Shown piece by piece: positions 1 to 8,601 of a stretch of DNA of 64,000 nt. The notes below the pieces were generated by a model. That model worked only from the letters and a program-made list of their open reading frames with translations. It searched no databases and was not told the origin of the DNA. The stretch comes from CAZBUB01 sp964494985. GTDB taxonomy: Bacteria > Desulfobacterota > Desulfovibrionia > Desulfovibrionales > Desulfothermaceae. Location: positions 12,914 to 76,913 of the forward strand of contig CAZBUB010000006.1 of NCBI GenBank assembly GCA_964494985.1. Direction: 5' to 3'. Each line of letters begins with the position of its first letter. The stretch's first letter is position 1. Made by a program: the position numbers and the translations under genes.

Positions 1-1843
1 TTTGCAGCTCGGTGATGTCAGTGCAAATTCCGCACAGGCCGTTGATCTGGCCTTCCTGGTTGTAGATAGGGAACTTGACTGAGAGATAGGTATGCCTTCC
101 GTCCTCCAGATCCAGCCACTCAGTGAATTGGGCCGCCTGGCTGGTCTGCAGCACATGCTGATCGTGCTGCGAGAACTGATCGGCACAGGCCTGGGGCAGG
201 AGGTCCTGATCCTTCTTAGCGCTGATTTCGGACTGGCTCAGGTCCAGGATCTCCCGGAAGCGGTCATTGACCAGGCGATAAGTGCTGTCGGTGTTCTTGA
301 GATAGACCAGGGCCGGGGTGTACTTCAGGATGCCGCTGATTTCCTGGGTGCGTTGACTTACTAAATTTTCCAGCTCCTTAGAGTAAATCCTGAGCAACTC
401 CTTGGTCCTTTGCAGCTCTTCTTGTTCTTTTTTGCGCTGGGTGACGTCTACAGATACCGCCAGAGTGCGTGCTATCCTGTTCTGTTCATCTCTGAGGGCA
501 GTGCAGGTCAGCAGGATGTCCATCTCTGAACCATCCTTTCTGATCAGCCTGTAGGGCACATCTTTACAAAAGCCGTGCTGAAAGAAATAGGGCAGAATCG
601 TTTGTTCTGCATATTGCTTGGAATCCGGTGTCAAGAAATCTGTCAGCTTCCTGCCCAGGACGTCCTTGCGGGTATAGCCTGTGGCCTCCAGCCAGAAATT
701 GCTGACTTGCAGCAGGCGATACTCAGTATCAATAGAATGCAGCATAGCCGGGGTATTATGGTACAGATAGCGGTAGTTGCGCTCGCTTTTGCGCAGCTCC
801 TCCTCAGCTTCCCTGCGCCAGGAGAGCTCCTGTTCCGCCTTGGTGTAAAGGAAAAAAACGTATAAGCCTATGAATAAGCCCAAAATCAGAGCCAGGGGAG
901 CCAGGATCTGTACAAAGGGCTGCTGTACGCTACTCAGAACGCTTTGCCTAGAGCGCAGAAAGTTAAGCTCCCACTGGGGAAAGTTGGGAAGCGAGCTGGA
1001 GTAGCGCAGGTATTCGCGGCCCTGATTATCCTGCACTTCATCCTGCTCCAGTCCCCAGTCTATCTTGGGCCAGGGTCCGGTCCCGAACTGCTTAGAGGTC
1101 CTGATGTCCAGAGCTTCCAGGCTGGAGAGCTCCCTGGTGCTCATCAAAAGCCAGTCCTGTTTGTTGCTGATGAAAATAATGCCATGCGGGTCCTGGACAT
1201 AAAAGATGCCCTCATCTACATCCAGGATCTGGGATTCGATAAACTCTATGGAGGCCTTCATGACCGCCACTCCCAGGACCTCCCCAGTTTCCTGGGCACG
1301 TACCGGGTGGCTGTAGTAGGCGCCCCTTTCTCCTGAGGTAATACCCAGAGCCAGGTGGATGTCCGGCCTGTTGGAGAGGGCATGCTTGAAATAGGGTCTA
1401 AAGCCGTAGTCTTGACCCACAAAGCTGTCCGGATCGTTGCGGTTGCTGGATGCAATTGTTTTGCCCTGGCGGTTCATGAGGTAACAGACACTGACCTCGA
1501 AGCTTTCCGCGAAATGATCCAGAATCTGATTGGCCTGGTCTAAATCCTGTTTAGAGGGGTTTTGCAGTGCAGTCTGCAGCTCTTCCAGACCAGCCAAGAC
1601 CTGCACCGGCTGCTTAAATTGGGTTAGGTAGGAGTCCAGGTTTTTGCTCATGTTTTCCACGGTGGTCCTGGACTGTTGCTGGGCCTTTTCTATGGCGCTT
1701 GCCCTGAGTGTGGAGTAGTAGAAATAACCTCCGAAGGAAACCAGGATCAGGGTCAGCAGGGCAAACAGGGCCAGCATTATTCTGAGCCTGAAACTGCGAG
1801 TCTGTGCTGGCTTGGGGATTGTCTTGGGGGCTGTAGGGTTCAT
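1..1843 (-). CDS. Membrane dCache-PAS-PAS sensor protein, C-terminus cut by window edge
   Basis: Reading the minus strand from an ATG at 1843 gives an uninterrupted frame to the left edge (about 614 residues seen). Residues about 22-43 are a hydrophobic segment (LALFALLTLILVSFGGYFYY), followed by an extracytoplasmic region with Cache-type text (GKTIASSNRNDPDSFVGQDY, then GVAVMKASIEFIE), a second membrane segment at about 308-328, and two PAS domains (about 350-470 and 490-614; PAC-like ends VDVTQRKKEQEEL and GICTDITEL). This is the sensor half of a histidine kinase or diguanylate cyclase; the output domain lies outside the window, so the catalytic type is unknown. No strong ribosome site precedes 1843. 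It is divergent from the Fe-S protein gene at 2089, leaving a 245-bp shared upstream region in which I see no clear promoter. Confidence 0.85.
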   Translation of the reverse strand, partial: MNPTAPKTIPKPAQTRSFRLRIMLALFALLTLILVSFGGYFYYSTLRASAIEKAQQQSRTTVENMSKNLDSYLTQFKQPVQVLAGLEELQTALQNPSKQDLDQANQILDHFAESFEVSVCYLMNRQGKTIASSNRNDPDSFVGQDYGFRPYFKHALSNRPDIHLALGITSGERGAYYSHPVRAQETGEVLGVAVMKASIEFIESQILDVDEGIFYVQDPHGIIFISNKQDWLLMSTRELSSLEALDIRTSKQFGTGPWPKIDWGLEQDEVQDNQGREYLRYSSSLPNFPQWELNFLRSRQSVLSSVQQPFVQILAPLALILGLFIGLYVFFLYTKAEQELSWRREAEEELRKSERNYRYLYHNTPAMLHSIDTEYRLLQVSNFWLEATGYTRKDVLGRKLTDFLTPDSKQYAEQTILPYFFQHGFCKDVPYRLIRKDGSEMDILLTCTALRDEQNRIARTLAVSVDVTQRKKEQEELQRTKELLRIYSKELENLVSQRTQEISGILKYTPALVYLKNTDSTYRLVNDRFREILDLSQSEISAKKDQDLLPQACADQFSQHDQHVLQTSQAAQFTEWLDLEDGRHTYLSVKFPIYNQEGQINGLCGICTDITELQ

Positions 1844-2088
1844 TATGGTTTGGGTGGCAAAGACCTATTTCATGATTCCATGTTCCTGGGCCAAGAGGAT
1901 TTATTATAGGCTAGACCTGCTCAGGAGGCAAGGAGGAGAGCCTCCTAGGGTCATAGCTCTGAGCAGTTGCTTTCTTTTGGCTCAGGTTTTTGATACAGCT
2001 TATGCCAAGCGCCTGGACTGTATTGATCCAGGATGGAGATTCAAAGAGGTGCAAGATACCTGTAAAGCAACACAAAGGAGATCCAGGC

Positions 2089-3147
2089 ATGAGTGATGTT
2101 TATGAAGAGCTGGCCCAGCATCTGGATCGGCTTCCTGCTGGCTTTCCCCGGACAGATTCGGGAGTGGAGCTGCGTATACTAAAACGGCTTTTTACCCAGG
2201 AAGAAGCCTGGCTGGCAGTCCAGCTGGGTCTGGTTCCTGAAAGCGCTGCAGAGATAGCCCAGCGACTGGAGCAGGATGCCAAAGAGATGCAGGACAAATT
2301 AGAGGAGATGGCCAGCAAGGGGTTGATCTTCAGGCTGCGCAGGGAGCAGGAAACCAAATACATGGCTGCCCAGTTCATGGTGGGCATCTGGGAGTACCAC
2401 GTACATGACCTGGATGAGGAATTCGTCCGGGATGTCAACGAATATCTGCCGCACTTGATGCAAGGCTCCTGGATGCAGACCAAAACCAAGCAGCTCAGAG
2501 TGATCCCGGTGCAGGAAAGCATAGAGGGGCAAAGTGGGGTTATGTCTTATGATCAGGCCATGGAACTGGTGCGCATGCAGTCCAAGATAGCCGTGGCTCC
2601 CTGCATCTGCCGCAAAGAACACCAGATCACCGGGCAGGGATGCGAGAGGTCTTTGGAAACATGTCTCATATTTGGGGCAGGTGCCAGGTTTTATTTGGAT
2701 AACGGCTGGGCCAGGGAGATAGATGCAGATGAGGCCCTGCAAATACTGGAGAAAGGCCTGCAGCAGGGGCTGGTGCTGCAGCCGGGCAATGCCCAGAAGC
2801 CTGCCAATATCTGTCTTTGCTGCGGCTGTTGCTGCCAGGTGCTAAAGAACCTGAAAAGGCTGCAGGAACCTGCAGCAGCCATCCATTCCAACTTTACGGC
2901 CCGGGTGGATGTAGAGAGTTGCACCGGCTGCGGTGAGTGCGAGGAGATATGCCAGATGCAGGCTATAAAGCTTGGGGATACCGCAGAGGTGGATCCCGCC
3001 CGCTGCATAGGCTGTGGGCTATGCGCAGCAGCCTGCGAGTTTGGTGCTATCGTTTTGGAGCAAAAAGAAAAGGAGCTGAAATACGAGCCGCCCAAGAACA
3101 TGGTCCAGACCTATCTGAATATGGCTCAGGAGCGGGGTCTGCTTTAA
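2089..3147 (+). CDS. Winged-helix-like protein with two C-terminal 4Fe-4S clusters
   Basis: 352-residue protein. The start at 2089 is preceded by AAAGGAG at 2074-2080, which decides it over in-frame upstream starts. The N-terminal ~100 residues read as a helical, winged-helix-like module (RILKRLF...AAEIAQRLEQD...MASKGLIFRL). A middle section has a distinctive cysteine pattern (APCICRK...GQGCERSLETC) and ICLCCGCCCQVL, and the C-terminus is a two-cluster ferredoxin (Cys278, 281, 284, 288 and Cys306, 309, 312, 316). Proteins of this build are commonly annotated simply as 4Fe-4S binding proteins in anaerobes. It is followed after 10 bp by hypA and then hypB, so it may serve hydrogenase maturation or act as a redox-responsive partner; the exact role is unknown. 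Confidence 0.85.
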   Translation: MSDVYEELAQHLDRLPAGFPRTDSGVELRILKRLFTQEEAWLAVQLGLVPESAAEIAQRLEQDAKEMQDKLEEMASKGLIFRLRREQETKYMAAQFMVGIWEYHVHDLDEEFVRDVNEYLPHLMQGSWMQTKTKQLRVIPVQESIEGQSGVMSYDQAMELVRMQSKIAVAPCICRKEHQITGQGCERSLETCLIFGAGARFYLDNGWAREIDADEALQILEKGLQQGLVLQPGNAQKPANICLCCGCCCQVLKNLKRLQEPAAAIHSNFTARVDVESCTGCGECEEICQMQAIKLGDTAEVDPARCIGCGLCAAACEFGAIVLEQKEKELKYEPPKNMVQTYLNMAQERGLL

Positions 3148-3157
3148 AGGAGACACA

Positions 3158-3508
3158 ATGCATGAGCTGCCAGTGATGCAGGAAATACTTGCAGTGGTAC
3201 TCAAACACGCCAGCAGGCACCAGGTGGAGAAAGTTCTGGCGGTGCAGATCCAAGTCGGGGCCTTAAGCGATCTGGAAGAGTCCTGGATGCAGCGCTATTT
3301 TGATCACTTAAGTCAGGCTACCCTGGCTGCAGGGGCCAGGCTCCATATTGAGCGCAAGCCTGCTGTGTTATTTTGCCAGGATTGCGCCCGGGAGACCAGG
3401 ACCTATTTCAAGCAGCAGGAGGATCTGATCTGTGATCATTGCGGCTCGCGCAGCCTTCGGCTCATTTCAGGCCGGGAGTACACAGTGTTAAATCTAGAGG
3501 CGGTGTAA
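3158..3508 (+). CDS. hypA: Hydrogenase nickel incorporation protein HypA
   Basis: 116 residues, the normal HypA length. The N-terminus begins Met-His-Glu, the invariant nickel-binding start of this family (His2). The zinc site is the expected pair of CxxC motifs at Cys73/Cys76 and Cys92/Cys95. HypA delivers nickel to the large subunit precursor of NiFe hydrogenase together with HypB. SD sequence AAAGGAG lies just upstream. The gene sits 10 bp after the Fe-S protein and 2 bp before hypB, so the three are almost certainly co-transcribed. No hydrogenase structural gene is present in the window. Confidence 0.95.
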   Translation: MHELPVMQEILAVVLKHASRHQVEKVLAVQIQVGALSDLEESWMQRYFDHLSQATLAAGARLHIERKPAVLFCQDCARETRTYFKQQEDLICDHCGSRSLRLISGREYTVLNLEAV

Positions 3509-3510
3509 CA

Positions 3511-4188
3511 ATGGAGAATTTTAGGATCATCGAAGTCAAAGAGGGTATCCTCTCTGAGAACGAGCGCATCGCCAAAGATAATAGAAAATATCTGGCTAAC
3601 AGAGGCATATTCATGCTCAACCTGATGTCCTCGCCAGGGTCTGGCAAGACGAGCCTGATCCTGCAAAGTCTGCCCTTGCTCAGCCCCAAATACCGGATCG
3701 GCGTCATCGAGGCGGATATAGATTCCAGTGTGGATGCCCAGAAGATCCATGAGGCAGGAATACAGGTCCTGCAGTTGAACACAGGTGGTTTTTGTCATCT
3801 GGATGCCAGCATGGTGGCTAGCGCTCTGAAAGAGCCTGCTGTGCAGGATCTGGATCTTTTGTTCCTGGAGAATGTGGGCAATCTGGTCTGCCCTGCAGAG
3901 TTTGATACCGGGGCTGCTGCCAGGGCCATGATCCTGAGCTTGCCGGAAGGAGATGACAAGCCTTTGAAGTATCCTTTGATGTTCAGTGTCTGTCAGGCCC
4001 TGGTGGTGAATAAGATCGACTATGCCCAGCTGGCTGAATTTGACTTGGAGCTGCTCAGGCAAAGGGCCCTTGCCTTGAACCCTGCAGTGGAGATCTTTCC
4101 CCTGTCCTGCAGAACTGGACAAGGACTCCAGGCTTGGGGAAGCTGGCTGGAGCAAAAAATCCTGGAGTTTAAGCAAATCCAGGCCTGA
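3511..4188 (+). CDS. hypB: Hydrogenase maturation GTPase HypB
   Basis: 225 residues from the ATG at 3511, directly after the hypA stop; an in-frame upstream extension lies inside hypA and is ignored. The P-loop GSGKTS is at residues 43-48, followed by the HypB metal-site and switch region (EADIDSSVDAQ, TGGFCHLDASMV, ENVGNLVCPAEFD) and the guanine-specificity motif NKID. It has neither the N-terminal CxxCGC nickel motif of the E. coli protein nor a His-rich tract, so nickel handling would rely on the internal GTPase metal site and HypA. The role is GTP-dependent nickel insertion into NiFe hydrogenase. Confidence 0.95.
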   Translation: MENFRIIEVKEGILSENERIAKDNRKYLANRGIFMLNLMSSPGSGKTSLILQSLPLLSPKYRIGVIEADIDSSVDAQKIHEAGIQVLQLNTGGFCHLDASMVASALKEPAVQDLDLLFLENVGNLVCPAEFDTGAAARAMILSLPEGDDKPLKYPLMFSVCQALVVNKIDYAQLAEFDLELLRQRALALNPAVEIFPLSCRTGQGLQAWGSWLEQKILEFKQIQA

Positions 4189-4324
4189 ATGCCTCCAAGT
4201 GTCGATTTTTGATCAGTCCCCAAAAAAAGGCTGACAGTTGTCCATGCTTGGTGTGCCTGCGATCTGGCAGGCATAAGGGCTATACAGCTTAAAATGCCAA
4301 TGTCAGAAGTCACTTGGCAAGAAA

Positions 4325-6490
4325 ATGGAGCTTAGTTCATTGAACCATAAGTCCAATATTCGGGTCTGGCCGGGCAATCCCCATCCCTTGGGCGCGACCT
4401 GGGATGGTTCAGGTACAAATTTTGCCCTGTTTTCCGCTTATGCCCAGAAGGTGGAGCTCTGTCTGTTCCAGGAGGATGGGTTGACAGAGAGCCTGCGCAT
4501 CCCTTTGCCGGAGTACACCCATGAGGTCTGGCACGGCTATCTGCCAGATGTTCGGCCCGGGCAGCTCTACGGTTACCGAGTTTATGGCCCGTATGAGCCA
4601 GAGGCCGGACATCGCTTCAATCCTAACAAGCTGCTGCTGGACCCTTATGCCAAAAGCCTGGTGGGGGATTTGAAATGGGACGAGGCCCTGTTCGGATATG
4701 CTGTGGGTGATCCTGAGCAGGACCTATCCTTTGATGAACGGGACTCTGCACCTTTTATGCCCAAGTGCCGGGTGGAGGATCCGGCCTTTACCTGGGGCAG
4801 GAGCATGCAGCCCCATCCCTGGCACGAGACAGTAATCTATGAGCTGCATGTGCGGGGCTACACCAAGCTGCATCCAGATGTGCCCCAGGAGATTCGGGGC
4901 ACCTTCGAGGCCCTGGCCTCCCAGCCTGTGCTGGATTACCTGCAGCAGTTGGGAGTGAGCGCAATTGAGCTCTTGCCTGTGCAAGCCTTTGTCCAGGATC
5001 GGCATCTTATTGACAAGGGGCTTAGCAACTATTGGGGCTACAACTCCATTGGCTATTTTGCTCCCCATCCTGCCTATCTGGGGGAGAAGAACGATCCTGC
5101 CTCTTTCAAGAGCTTTGTGCAGAAGATGCATGATGCTGGCCTAGAGGTTATCCTGGACGTGGTCTATAACCATACCGCAGAGGGAAACCATTTGGGGCCC
5201 ACCTTATCCTTTAGAGGAATAGACAATGCTTCCTATTATTATCTGATGCAGGATGAGCCACGCTATTACAACGACTTTACAGGCACTGGCAACGCCCTGG
5301 AGCTAAGGCACCCCAAGGTGTTGTCCATGGTCATGGACTCCCTGCGCTACTGGGTGCAGAATATGGGAGTAGATGGATTCCGTTTTGATTTAGCCACCAC
5401 CCTGGCCAGAGTGGAAGGGCAGTTTGACGAACATGCAGGTTTTCTGGATGCAGTGGCCCAGGATCCAGTCCTGGGCAGGGTCAAGCTGATTGCCGAGCCT
5501 TGGGATACCGGTCCTGGCGGCTACCAGGTGGGGGGCTTCCCTCCGGGTTGGGCGGAATGGAACGATCAGTACCGAGACATCATGCGCAGACTCTGGAAGG
5601 GTGAACCAGGCCAGCTGCCCTGGTTTGCGAGTCGCTTCTCCGCCTCTGAGGATATATACAATCGCCGGGGACGCAGAGCCTGGGCCAGCATAAATTTTGT
5701 TACTGCCCACGACGGATTTACCCTGCAGGATCTGGTCAGCTACAATCAAAAGTACAATCAGGCCAACCTGGAGGACAATCAGGACGGCACAGACAACAAT
5801 TACAGCTGGAACTGCGGCCAGGAGGGACCCACTAAGGATCCAGAGATACTGGACCTGCGGCGCAGACAGATGAGAAACTTTCTGGCCACCCTGCTCCTAT
5901 CTCAAGGTACTCCTATGCTCCTGGCAGGGGATGAGTTCGCTAACTCTCAGCAAGGGAACAACAATGCCTATTGCCAGGACAATGAGCTCAGCTGGTTGGA
6001 CTGGCAGGGCCAGGAGGATTGGCAAAAGCAGCAGATTGAGTATGTGCGTCTTCTGCTGGAGCTGCGGCGTAGGCACATTATCTTTCATCGCAATCGTTTC
6101 TTTCAGGGTGCGGTCATCCCGGGCACAGAGATGAAGGACGTGCTTTGGTTGCGTCCAGATGGGCAAGAAATGGGCGCTGAAGACTGGTCTGAGCCTGAAT
6201 CCAGGGCCATGGGCATCAGGCTCTGCGGAGAAGCAGGGCTGATCCATTTAAGCCAGACCGGAGAGCAGGAGCAGGACGATAGCTTCTTGATCCTGCTCAA
6301 CTGCGCGGCGCAGGAAGTGGAATTCTATCTGCCCGGGGCTCAAGACTGGCAATGGGAGCTTCTTTTGGATACCTGGAATGGGCAGGAAAATGGATTAGGG
6401 GAGGCAGTGGCTGCTGGCACATGGATAAAGACTGGGCCTAGATCCCTGCAGCTGCTAAGGCAGGTGAAGCCAGAAGCTTGGCAGGAATAA
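4325..6490 (+). CDS. glgX: Glycogen debranching enzyme GlgX (GH13)
   Basis: 721 residues, full length for a GlgX/TreX-type isoamylase. The N-terminal CBM48-like domain (NPHPLGATWDGSGTNFALFS) is followed by a GH13 barrel. The catalytic residues can be placed: nucleophile Asp355 in DGFRFDLATT, acid/base Glu391 in IAEPWDTGPGG, and transition-state Asp463 in TAHDGFTLQDLVSYN. It hydrolyses alpha-1,6 branches of glycogen in the cytoplasm. The gene stands alone, 136 bp after hypB and with its own terminator, so it is probably a single-gene unit; no other glycogen genes are in the window. Confidence 0.96.
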   Translation: MELSSLNHKSNIRVWPGNPHPLGATWDGSGTNFALFSAYAQKVELCLFQEDGLTESLRIPLPEYTHEVWHGYLPDVRPGQLYGYRVYGPYEPEAGHRFNPNKLLLDPYAKSLVGDLKWDEALFGYAVGDPEQDLSFDERDSAPFMPKCRVEDPAFTWGRSMQPHPWHETVIYELHVRGYTKLHPDVPQEIRGTFEALASQPVLDYLQQLGVSAIELLPVQAFVQDRHLIDKGLSNYWGYNSIGYFAPHPAYLGEKNDPASFKSFVQKMHDAGLEVILDVVYNHTAEGNHLGPTLSFRGIDNASYYYLMQDEPRYYNDFTGTGNALELRHPKVLSMVMDSLRYWVQNMGVDGFRFDLATTLARVEGQFDEHAGFLDAVAQDPVLGRVKLIAEPWDTGPGGYQVGGFPPGWAEWNDQYRDIMRRLWKGEPGQLPWFASRFSASEDIYNRRGRRAWASINFVTAHDGFTLQDLVSYNQKYNQANLEDNQDGTDNNYSWNCGQEGPTKDPEILDLRRRQMRNFLATLLLSQGTPMLLAGDEFANSQQGNNNAYCQDNELSWLDWQGQEDWQKQQIEYVRLLLELRRRHIIFHRNRFFQGAVIPGTEMKDVLWLRPDGQEMGAEDWSEPESRAMGIRLCGEAGLIHLSQTGEQEQDDSFLILLNCAAQEVEFYLPGAQDWQWELLLDTWNGQENGLGEAVAAGTWIKTGPRSLQLLRQVKPEAWQE

Positions 6491-6492
6491 TT

Positions 6493-6536
6493 GCCGCACC
6501 CCAGATCAAGGGGTCCCTATCTGGGATGCGGCTTTT
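6493..6536 (+). terminator. Rho-independent terminator of glgX
   Basis: Arms GCCGCACCCCAGAT (6493-6506) and ATCTGGGATGCGGC (6519-6532) pair at 13 of 14 positions around a 12-nt loop and are followed by TTTT. It starts 2 bp after the glgX stop codon. Confidence 0.8.
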
Positions 6537-6830
6537 ACAGGAGGAGTAGCCACAAGGCTGGGTTGCCTATATTGAGACTCCTCCTAGCCTGTACTTGAAA
6601 TGTTCCAGGCCAGGAGGATGATTGCTAATATTTTACTTGCATTTTGCGTGCCAGATATGTATAGGAGCTGTCGGATAGATCTCTAGCCTGTTATTCGGAT
6701 ATTTATGCAGTACAGGAAAAGGGCTGCTGAGCAGGGAGGCCATGTCTATTTTTGGCACATGTGCTGATATGCTCTGTTTTGATGTTCAATTTAGATAAGA
6801 ATGATTTTGATTGATTTTCATAATATATTA
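6537..6830. other. AT-rich non-coding stretch between glgX and repeat copy A
   Basis: About 290 bp with no convincing reading frame, RNA gene or hairpin that I can see. It becomes more AT-rich toward 6780-6830, just before the long repeat copy. Confidence 0.5.
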
Positions 6831-7187
6831 GTAACTGTTCACCATAATAACAACATCATGTCCAGTGATCCGGGGGTCCTGCCAACAGGACGCAAAAAAC
6901 TCGCTCCAAAGAATGCGTAAATCAAAATCCTGGTTTTGGCCCTATTGAATATTTTATACGTTCAGTTCATGGCTGACTCTTAGGGTGATAAGGGTTGCAT
7001 AGTTTTGATTAACTCATTCTAAGTCGCTCAGATCCGGCACCTACTTTTGCTGATACTTTTCACTTCAAATATTAGAGTTGGCGTATAATATAAAAGTAGG
7101 TGCCGGACGCTCTGTTGGCAGAACCCCCGGACCGTGGTTTCTTCCTCGGTAATGTTTATCCGAGCATAGTAGATGGTGAATAAATAC
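6831..7187 (+). repeat. Dispersed nested palindromic repeat, copy A (long form, 357 bp)
   Basis: The longest of seven related intergenic elements. Ends: GTAACTGTTCACCA at 6831-6844 and TGGTGAATAAATAC at 7174-7187 (inverted). Inside are a stem of about 22 bp (6867-6889 with 7112-7133), a second stem (6910-6927 with 7003-7020) and an apical hairpin with a perfect 15-bp stem (CCGGCACCTACTTTT at 7034-7048 and its complement at 7092-7106). Near the right end is the family hairpin CTCGGTAA...TTATCCGAG. Relative to copies B and C it has about 24 extra bases after the left end. It fills the gap between glgX and the ABC permease remnant. Confidence 0.85.
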
Positions 7188-7277
7188 GAATCTGGAAGCT
7201 AAAGTATAGCTCAAAATAACATAAAAGAAATTAATGGGTTAAATCAGTCAGTGCTACCTCAATTGAGAACCTAGCAG

Positions 7278-7775
7278 ATGTTCCATAAAAATGGAGGAAG
7301 GCCACGTGTCGGGCAATCGCGCTCGCCTTGTTTGTGCTTGTTTTGGGCTGTTGGAGCTGTTCAGGACAACAGCAGGGCAATACCTGTGGTTCGCAACAGT
7401 GTTGCAGGCCTGCAGGCAGTGCCTGTAGCTGTCAAGGAAGCTGCTGCAGGTATGGGCATGTCCAGACTGCAGATTTTCTCCAAGCTTGAACTGCCCTTGG
7501 CCTCGGGTATTCTCATGGCTGGGATACGAACCAGTGTGGTGATCAACACCGGCACAGCCACACTGGGAGCCGCTATGGGCACTGGTGGATTAGGGGCTCC
7601 GATAATGGCTGGGCTGATCGGCAATAAACCGGCCTTTGTCCTGCAGGGCGCGATATTGGCAGGGCTATTTGCTGTGCTCCTGGACCGGATCCTGGCCAGG
7701 ATCCAGGTCAGGATGGCCAGGATGGGCAGCCAGACTACACACTATCGGAGGGACATATGCAGTATGAGCAGATAA
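7278..7775 (+). pseudogene. Remnant of a glycine betaine/choline ABC transporter permease
   Basis: Residues from about 33 on match the C-terminal part of OpuB/ProW-type permeases (IPVVRNSVAGLQAVPVAVKE, AAAGMGMSRLQIFSKLELPL, then GIRTSVVINTGTATLGAAMG, GGLGAPIMAGL, LQGAILAGLFAVLLDR). The first half of the permease, including the early membrane helices, is missing, and the first 32 residues do not look like a permease. In another frame the same upstream bases (about 7313-7372) encode a lipoprotein-signal-like peptide (IALALFVLVLGCWSCSGQQ), as expected for the substrate-binding partner. This suggests a deletion fused the two genes. The frame overlaps the start of the next gene by 19 bp. No ATPase gene is present, so it should not be functional. 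Confidence 0.75.
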
Positions 7776-8536
7776 TCTGGGAGCAGAAGGGACAGATTGT
7801 GCAGCTGACCCTAAATCGTCCGGATATCAGAAATGCTGTAACCGGGGAGGAGATGACAGGGGAGATTGAAGATGCCTGTATGCAGATAAATAAGGACCAG
7901 GGAATCAAGGTCCTGATCCTGACAGGCAAAGATCCGGCCTTTTCCTCAGGTGGCAACATCAAGGACATGTTGCACAAAAGGGGCATGTTCGCAGGCACCC
8001 CCCAGGAGATTATGGAGAACTACCGCAAACAGGTGCAAAGGATTCCCAGAGCAGTGTACAATGTGGAGGTGCCCAGCATAGCTGCGGTTAACGGTCCTGC
8101 AGTGGGCGCAGGCTGCGATCTGGCCTTGATGTGCGATATGCGTGTAGCCTCTACCCAGGCCAGATTTGCGGAGTCATTTCTGAGTGTGGGACTGATACCA
8201 GGAGACGGAGGGGCTTTTTTCTTGCCCAGAGTGGTGGGCCAGGCCAAAGCTGCGGAAATGACCTTCACTGCCAGGACGGTTTTTGCCAAAGAAGCAGCAG
8301 AAATGGGGCTGGTGAACCGGATGGTCGAGCATGAGGAGCTTGTGCCCCGGGCCATGGATTTAGCCAGGCAAATAGCAGACAAGCCTGGGGCTGCGCTTCG
8401 CATGTCCAAGCGGCTGCTCAGGTTGAGCCAGTCCAGTAGCATGGAGCAGATGCTGGAGCAGTCAGCAGCCTATCAAGCCCTTTGCCACACTACAGAGGAA
8501 CATATGCAGGCCCTGCGAAACATTTTGGAAAAGTAG
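7757..8536 (+). CDS. Enoyl-CoA hydratase/isomerase family protein
   Basis: 259 residues, the normal crotonase length. SD GGAGGG precedes ATG 7757. The CoA-binding and oxyanion-hole segments are SSGGNIKDM (63-71) and GPAVGAGCDLALMCDMRVAS (113-132). Both acidic positions of true hydratases appear kept: Glu139 (FAESF) and Glu167 (AKAAEM). It likely hydrates or isomerises a 2-enoyl-CoA in fatty or aromatic acid turnover, but the substrate is unknown and no other beta-oxidation genes are nearby. Its operon partner upstream is only the permease remnant. Confidence 0.9.
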   Translation: MQYEQIIWEQKGQIVQLTLNRPDIRNAVTGEEMTGEIEDACMQINKDQGIKVLILTGKDPAFSSGGNIKDMLHKRGMFAGTPQEIMENYRKQVQRIPRAVYNVEVPSIAAVNGPAVGAGCDLALMCDMRVASTQARFAESFLSVGLIPGDGGAFFLPRVVGQAKAAEMTFTARTVFAKEAAEMGLVNRMVEHEELVPRAMDLARQIADKPGAALRMSKRLLRLSQSSSMEQMLEQSAAYQALCHTTEEHMQALRNILEK

Positions 8537-8543
8537 GGGTCTG

Positions 8544-8578
8544 CAAAAAAGGCCCGGGCTGAGAAGCCTCGGGCCTTG
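8544..8578 (-). terminator. Terminator of the apr/qmo transcript (minus strand)
   Basis: Between the convergent enoyl-CoA hydratase and qmoD genes. On the minus strand the stem AAGGCCCGAGGC...GCCCGGGCCTT is followed by a run of six T (plus-strand AAAAAA at 8545-8550). On the plus strand the tail is less T-rich, so it serves the qmo side best and may act in both directions. Confidence 0.8.
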
Positions 8579-8601
8579 AGAAAAATGCCTGTCATTATGT
8601 T

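Noticed and set aside
6831..7187. CRISPR array or complete insertion sequence
   Set aside because: No regular spacers, and no transposase gene in or near any copy; only non-autonomous structure is visible.
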